Positions 23,188-26,830 of a stretch of 26,830 nt of DNA are shown here, one piece after another. Each line of letters begins with the position of its first letter. The stretch's first letter is position 1. The stretch is from the NCBI GenBank assembly GCA_047605615.1, contig JASGFI010000025.1, positions 1 through 26,830 on the forward strand. Reading direction: 5' to 3'. The notes under the pieces are model-generated. The model saw only the letters and a list, made by a program, of their open reading frames with translations. It was not told the origin of the DNA and did not search any database. The stretch is from Taibaiella sp047605615 (GTDB lineage Bacteria; Bacteroidota; Bacteroidia; Chitinophagales; Chitinophagaceae). The translations under genes were made by a program, and so were the position numbers.

Positions 23188-24129
23188 TTACCTGAAGTTT
23201 ACCGAACTTTTGCCAATCAGGTAGCCTTCGTAATATATCTCGACGGTGTAGGTGCCCGTTTTGTAATCGGAAGTTTGTTGCCAATCGGCGGTTACATCCT
23301 TTACCGGCTCATTTTGCCTAAAATCTACTTTTTGGACAAGGGTATAATACCTGTTTTGCCCATCGGCGGTAACGAAGCTGCCGCTTCCCAGCGCAGCATT
23401 GCTCAAAAGCTCGTTATCGGGATTGATGATGCAAATATGCAGTTCCTTCTCGCCGGGTTCGGTTAGCCTATTTTCATCCACGTCAAAAAGAACCCGGAGC
23501 AAGTCCACCCGTTTTGCCTTTTCCGTTTCCTTTTCCTTGCGGCCAATAATGGTGAGCCTTATGCCTTTCAGCCTTATGTTGGAGGCATGCAATATCTTGG
23601 CTATATCTACTTGATGGTGCAAGGTAACGTTGGCATCTACCGCCGAGTCGCGCGCTGCCTTGAGGCGTACATTTTCTTTCTTTAGCTCGGCTATCTGTTT
23701 TTCGTACCCGCCTATGCGGGCATTCAGCATTTGAATCAATTGCCTGGCCTCGTTCAGTTCCACTTGCGTGGCATTGGATTTTGCCAGCAACTCTTGCAGC
23801 CTTTTCTTGGTAGCCAGGAGCGCGGTGCCTTTTTGCCGCAGCATTTTGTCCAATGCGGCATCCTTGCCGGCCAGCGCGTCCAGCCGTGCCAACGAAGCGT
23901 TGTATTCGCTTTGCAGGCCTGCCATTTCGGTATCGGCCGGGGGCGACGGTTTGGCTGCCGCTGTTTCCTTGTGCCGCATGGGCGGTTGCGTAAGGGTTTT
24001 CTTGCTGCCCAAAAACAGGAAAACATTCAAGGCCAACAGCAAGGCTATGACCGCTACGTATATCCACGTATTGTTGCGCTTGGGCTTCAATCTTTGTCCA
24101 TGTTCTGTACCTGTATTTTCTGTTGACAT
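23188..24129 (-). CDS. Membrane-anchored coiled-coil protein, unknown
   Basis: A 313-residue protein with a basic cytoplasmic N-terminus (residues 1-20), one transmembrane helix (about 22-40), a Pro/Ala-rich linker (45-65), a long heptad-patterned coiled coil (about 66-180, with LNEARQLIQMLNARIGGYEK) and a C-terminal beta-rich domain (about 185-313). The last ends in TGTYTVEIYYEGYLIGKSSV. This layout is widespread among uncharacterised Bacteroidota proteins that are often mislabelled as SMC-like because of the coiled coil. The orientation suggests the coiled coil and beta domain lie in the periplasm. It is divergent from the exonuclease gene. Function unknown. Confidence 0.85.
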   Translation of the reverse strand: MSTENTGTEHGQRLKPKRNNTWIYVAVIALLLALNVFLFLGSKKTLTQPPMRHKETAAAKPSPPADTEMAGLQSEYNASLARLDALAGKDAALDKMLRQKGTALLATKKRLQELLAKSNATQVELNEARQLIQMLNARIGGYEKQIAELKKENVRLKAARDSAVDANVTLHHQVDIAKILHASNIRLKGIRLTIIGRKEKETEKAKRVDLLRVLFDVDENRLTEPGEKELHICIINPDNELLSNAALGSGSFVTADGQNRYYTLVQKVDFRQNEPVKDVTADWQQTSDYKTGTYTVEIYYEGYLIGKSSVNFR

Positions 24130-24162
24130 GCCGGATTAGGTGGTTTTACCAATAAAACATTG

Positions 24163-24192
24163 TTGCAATTACCTACATCTCACCTATATTCG
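24163..24192 (+). promoter_or_regulatory. Putative promoter of the exonuclease-holA operon
   Basis: TTG (24163-24165), a 19-nt spacer, then TATATTCG (24185-24192), one mismatch from TAnnTTTG. It is 16 nt before the ATG at 24209. Confidence 0.55.
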
Positions 24193-24208
24193 TAACAAAT
24201 ATAGCATT

Positions 24209-24952
24209 ATGGCTACTGTTAAGAAAACCGACAACGCGCTTTTTCACAAAATATTAGTGGTAGATATAGAAACCGTGCCTGTCACCAACGATTGGCTGGC
24301 CATGCCCGAAGACCTGAGGGGCCATTGGCTGCACAAAATGAATTTCTTGAAGTTGACCGAAAGCCAAATGGAACAACCCGCCGACGTGTTTTTCGACAGG
24401 GCGGGCATTTATGCCGAATTTGGCAAGATAGTGTGCATCGGCATGGGCTACGTCAGCCCGGGCAACGGCCATGCCGAGGTGCGCCTGAAAGCCATAAGCC
24501 ACGACGACGAGGGCCAATTGCTGCAACAGTTTGCCGCCATGCTCGAAACGTTCGTGTCGCAACGTAAAGAGGTGGTATTTTGCGGCCACAACATCAAGGA
24601 GTTCGACATACCTTATATTTGCCGCCGTATGCTGATTAACGGACTTGGGCTGCCCGCTTGTTTGGACGTGGGCGGCCTGAAGCCCTGGCAGGTAAGCCAC
24701 CAAGACACCTTGGAACTCTGGCGTTTTGGCGATTATAAGAATTACGTATCGCTCGACCTTTTGGCCGCCGCATTGGGCATACCTTCCAGCAAGGGCGACA
24801 TAGACGGCAGCCAAGTAGCCGGTGTATATTGGCACGAACGCAACCTTAAACGAATAAGCGAATATTGCCTGCGCGACGTGTACACCACGGCGTTGGTATA
24901 TTTGAAACTAAAAGGCTGGCAAGATGCCTTGCCGACAGCCGTGTATGTATAA
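24209..24952 (+). CDS. 3'-5' exonuclease, DnaQ-like (PolB-type exonuclease family)
   Basis: A 247-residue DEDD-superfamily exonuclease related to the proofreading domain of family B polymerases. Exo I is VVDIETVP with Asp19 and Glu21. Exo II is GHNIKEFDIPYI with Asp133. Exo III is YCLRDVYTT with Asp223. Asp166 in HQDTLEL is a further conserved acidic residue of this subfamily. Length suits a stand-alone exonuclease. ATG at 24209 is selected because the upstream extension (to 24140) has no family match and a promoter lies inside it. It precedes holA by 23 nt and is likely cotranscribed with it. A role in DNA repair or end trimming is plausible; direct association with the polymerase III delta subunit is not shown. 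Confidence 0.9.
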   Translation: MATVKKTDNALFHKILVVDIETVPVTNDWLAMPEDLRGHWLHKMNFLKLTESQMEQPADVFFDRAGIYAEFGKIVCIGMGYVSPGNGHAEVRLKAISHDDEGQLLQQFAAMLETFVSQRKEVVFCGHNIKEFDIPYICRRMLINGLGLPACLDVGGLKPWQVSHQDTLELWRFGDYKNYVSLDLLAAALGIPSSKGDIDGSQVAGVYWHERNLKRISEYCLRDVYTTALVYLKLKGWQDALPTAVYV

Positions 24953-24975
24953 AAACAAGTAGCAAAACCAGACCA

Positions 24976-25974
24976 ATGAGCTCTTACAATACCTTGCTCC
25001 AAGACCTAAACAAGGGCAACTATGCGCCGGTATATTTGTTGGACGGCGAAGAACCTTACTACATAGACATACTGTTGACCGTTTTTGAAGAAAAAATATT
25101 GGCCCCCGAAGAGCGCGATTTCAACCTCTTGGTGCTATATGGCAAGGAAGCCGAGTGGAAGGACGTGGTAAACGCCGCGCGGAGGTTTCCCATGTTTGCC
25201 AACCATACGGTGGTGATACTCAAAGAGGCTTGGCAAATGAAAGACCTGGGCGAACTGGCAGGCTACATAGAACAACCCTCGCCTTCCACCGTACTGGTCA
25301 TAGAACATAAATTCAAGAAGCTGGACGGCCGCAACAAGCTGGCCAAGCTGATACCCAAAAAGGGCGTTTACTTCACGTCGGAAAAACTGAAAGAAGACGA
25401 AGTGCCCCAATGGGTGGTCAATTATGGCAGGACAAAAGACGTGGCCATAGGCTCCATGGAAGCCGAGATGCTGTCGGTATATCTGGGAAACGACCTTCAA
25501 AAAATAGCAAACGAGCTGGAAAAAATAACCATTAACGAACCCGGGTTAAAACAACTGACGGTAGCCCACATAGAGCAATACATTGGCGTAAGCCGCGAGT
25601 ACAACGTGTTTGACCTGCCCGATGTATTGTTCAGGGGCGACACCAACAAGCTGGCGCGCATGCTCGGCTATTTTACCGCCAATCCCAAATCGGCGCCCAT
25701 GGCATTGGTGGTAGGCACTTTTTACGGCTACCTCAACAAATTGTATTTGTGCCACTATGCCCAACAAGATTTTCAGGCCGACAGGAAATTAGGCATCTGG
25801 AGCCACCACCGAAAGGTAGCCCAGCAATTGCCCCTGCCCAAAATACATAAAGCCATAGCGGTGCTGGAAGAGTTTAGCCGTAAAATGGTAGGCATAGGCA
25901 GCACCGGCAACGATACGGCATTGCTTCGCGAGATGACGGCCAAATTCAACCACGTTCTATACCAAGCAAACTAA
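24976..25974 (+). CDS. holA: DNA polymerase III subunit delta
   Basis: The 332-residue clamp-loader subunit that opens the beta sliding clamp. It starts with the typical YAPVYLLDGEEPYYIDILL segment (about 16-34), continues with the FPMFANHTVVILKEAWQM region (70-88) characteristic of HolA domain I, and includes KLIPKKGVYF and the helical EAEMLSVYLGNDLQKIANELEK. Its C-terminal collar domain (about 210-332) contains NVFDLPDVLFRGD. Length is as expected. The ATG at 24976 is supported by the family N-terminus; a longer frame from 24865 overlaps the exonuclease gene and is unsupported. It is the second gene of a two-gene unit. Confidence 0.94.
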   Translation: MSSYNTLLQDLNKGNYAPVYLLDGEEPYYIDILLTVFEEKILAPEERDFNLLVLYGKEAEWKDVVNAARRFPMFANHTVVILKEAWQMKDLGELAGYIEQPSPSTVLVIEHKFKKLDGRNKLAKLIPKKGVYFTSEKLKEDEVPQWVVNYGRTKDVAIGSMEAEMLSVYLGNDLQKIANELEKITINEPGLKQLTVAHIEQYIGVSREYNVFDLPDVLFRGDTNKLARMLGYFTANPKSAPMALVVGTFYGYLNKLYLCHYAQQDFQADRKLGIWSHHRKVAQQLPLPKIHKAIAVLEEFSRKMVGIGSTGNDTALLREMTAKFNHVLYQAN

Positions 25975-26002
25975 GGGGGAAAGAAAATATTTTGCCGCTT
26001 TG

Positions 26003-26034
26003 TTGGTAACTACAGGTAAATACCCGTACATTTG
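26003..26034 (+). promoter_or_regulatory. Putative promoter of tRNA-Ala
   Basis: TTG (26003-26005), a 21-nt spacer and TACATTTG (26027-26034), an exact -7 match. The tRNA begins 81 nt downstream, so the precursor would carry a leader of about 70 nt. Confidence 0.6.
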
Positions 26035-26114
26035 CACTCCATAAACAAAGAATGGGGCGCGGCATGTAGCAATTCGTTGTAAAAAGCCACTACCGTCCTT
26101 TGTTGAACATGCAC

Positions 26115-26190
<76 letters not shown>

Positions 26191-26195
26191 CAAAC

Positions 26196-26232
26196 AAAAA
26201 ACCCAAGCGACACCTGTCCGCTTGGGTTTTTT
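26196..26232 (+). terminator. Rho-independent terminator after tRNA-Ala
   Basis: AAAAAACCCAAGCG (26196-26209) pairs perfectly with CGCTTGGGTTTTTT (26219-26232) around a 9-nt loop. The six Ts form the termination tract. Confidence 0.88.
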
Positions 26233-26292
26233 CATGCCCCAGCATTGCGGATTGTTGCTTTCCTCGGATAGCACATCCCCTGCTTGAATGCG

Positions 26293-26759
26293 TTAACACT
26301 TGCTACCGGGTTTTTCGGGCGGTCGCCAATGGCTTTTCATTTGGGTTTGTTGCGTACGTGTGCCCGAATTTCTTCTGTAGCCCGCATCGTTCTGCTCCAA
26401 CATCTGCTGCATCTGCAATATGTGCTTGTTTGCAATCAGCTTGTTTTGCCTGATTTCCCGAAAACCCTGCCGCAAGGCTTGGGCATAACGCATCACCTCT
26501 TCTGCGGCCGCATCGTTGACAAAGCTTTCCAACAACCCTGCCTTATATATCTCATCGTGCGTGGTGATAATATTTTCAATGGCGCTACTTTCTTTTGCTT
26601 CCTGTAACGAAAGGGTGTTGATTAAGATATTTTCATTCGGAATAGTGGCACACCTGCCATCCAACAATGCAAGGTGACGATGGGCGGCGGAAGCTGCTCC
26701 AGGACCGGCTTTGTTTCCAAATCCTGTTCTACGGGTAATAGTGGAATATCTAATTGCAT
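26293..26759 (-). pseudogene. Broken Fic-family gene (N-terminal part only)
   Basis: The N-terminal region of a Fic/DOC AMP-transferase-type protein is recognisable across two frames. From ATG at 26759 the first frame reads MQLDIPLLPVEQDLETKPVL. Near 26693-26700 a one-base loss shifts the frame, after which AASAAHRHLALLDGRCATIP and NENILINTLSLQEAKESSAI continue the family pattern, followed by ENIITTHDEIYKAG, which carries the inhibitory-helix-like sequence. The match ends around 26360 (NDAGYRRNSGT). The catalytic core, with HPFxxGNGR, is absent from the rest of the window. The gene is therefore frameshifted and truncated, and its lost 3' end faces tRNA-Ala. Confidence 0.8.
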
Positions 26760-26830
26760 ATCCGATTTTAGATAGATTCTAAGTACACGACAAAAATTTC
26801 AAACAATTAATATTGCAGTAATTACATCCT

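Overview
The window looks like a chromosomal segment from a member of the Bacteroidota, plausibly a Chitinophagales/Sphingobacteriales-type bacterium. Many genes and tRNAs are preceded by the Bacteroidota -7 element TAnnTTTG, three times with a TTG/TTTG about 19-21 nt upstream. Shine-Dalgarno sequences are mostly absent. Several products belong to families typical of this phylum: DUF4369/thioredoxin fusions, DUF7033-type deacetylase, a lipoprotein with a PPAGGxKDTxPP motif, an RprY-like regulator and a DUF4143 ATPase. The taxonomic placement is inference; no rRNA is present.

Layout. 1-3.5 kb: a minus-strand cluster with a YaeR-like VOC protein, a polysaccharide deacetylase-like protein and an exported GH28 glycosidase. 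3.66-4.29 kb: an NlpC/P60 lipoprotein. 4.4-4.9 kb: a compact tRNA block, Gly(GCC)-Leu(TAA)-Gly(CCC), with a hairpin terminator after each tRNA. 5.0-7.7 kb, minus strand: an orphan RprY-like response regulator followed by a small cysteine-rich ORF and an A+T-rich lipoprotein of unknown function. A 35-nt near-palindrome separates the regulator from a divergent exported protein with a permuted papain-like signature (7.9-8.9 kb). 9.1-9.3 kb: a decayed ISL3-like transposase fragment. 9.4-13.8 kb: an Ig-like lipoprotein, a DUF2891 protein and a thioredoxin-fold (TlpA-like) protein. 13.9-19.0 kb: rlmD and mfd, both housekeeping. 19.1-21.9 kb: an unknown exported protein and an O-antigen ligase-like membrane protein. 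21.9-23.2 kb: a DUF4143 ATPase behind a 13-bp inverted repeat. 23.2-24.1 kb: a membrane-anchored coiled-coil protein. 24.2-26.0 kb: a 3'-5' exonuclease and holA in a probable operon. 26.1-26.8 kb: tRNA-Ala(GGC) and a broken Fic-family gene.

How the genes work together. Most of the window is housekeeping (translation, rRNA modification, repair, replication) and cell-envelope functions. The accessory pieces are the A+T-rich lipoprotein with its small cysteine-rich neighbour, the DUF4143 ATPase, the transposase scar and the Fic remnant. I did not find a clear multi-gene defence, secondary-metabolite or secretion system. The best candidate for something undescribed is the 4.99-8.94 kb block: an orphan regulator, a strong palindrome and a divergent exported permuted-papain-like protein, with the two secreted-looking products downstream of the regulator.
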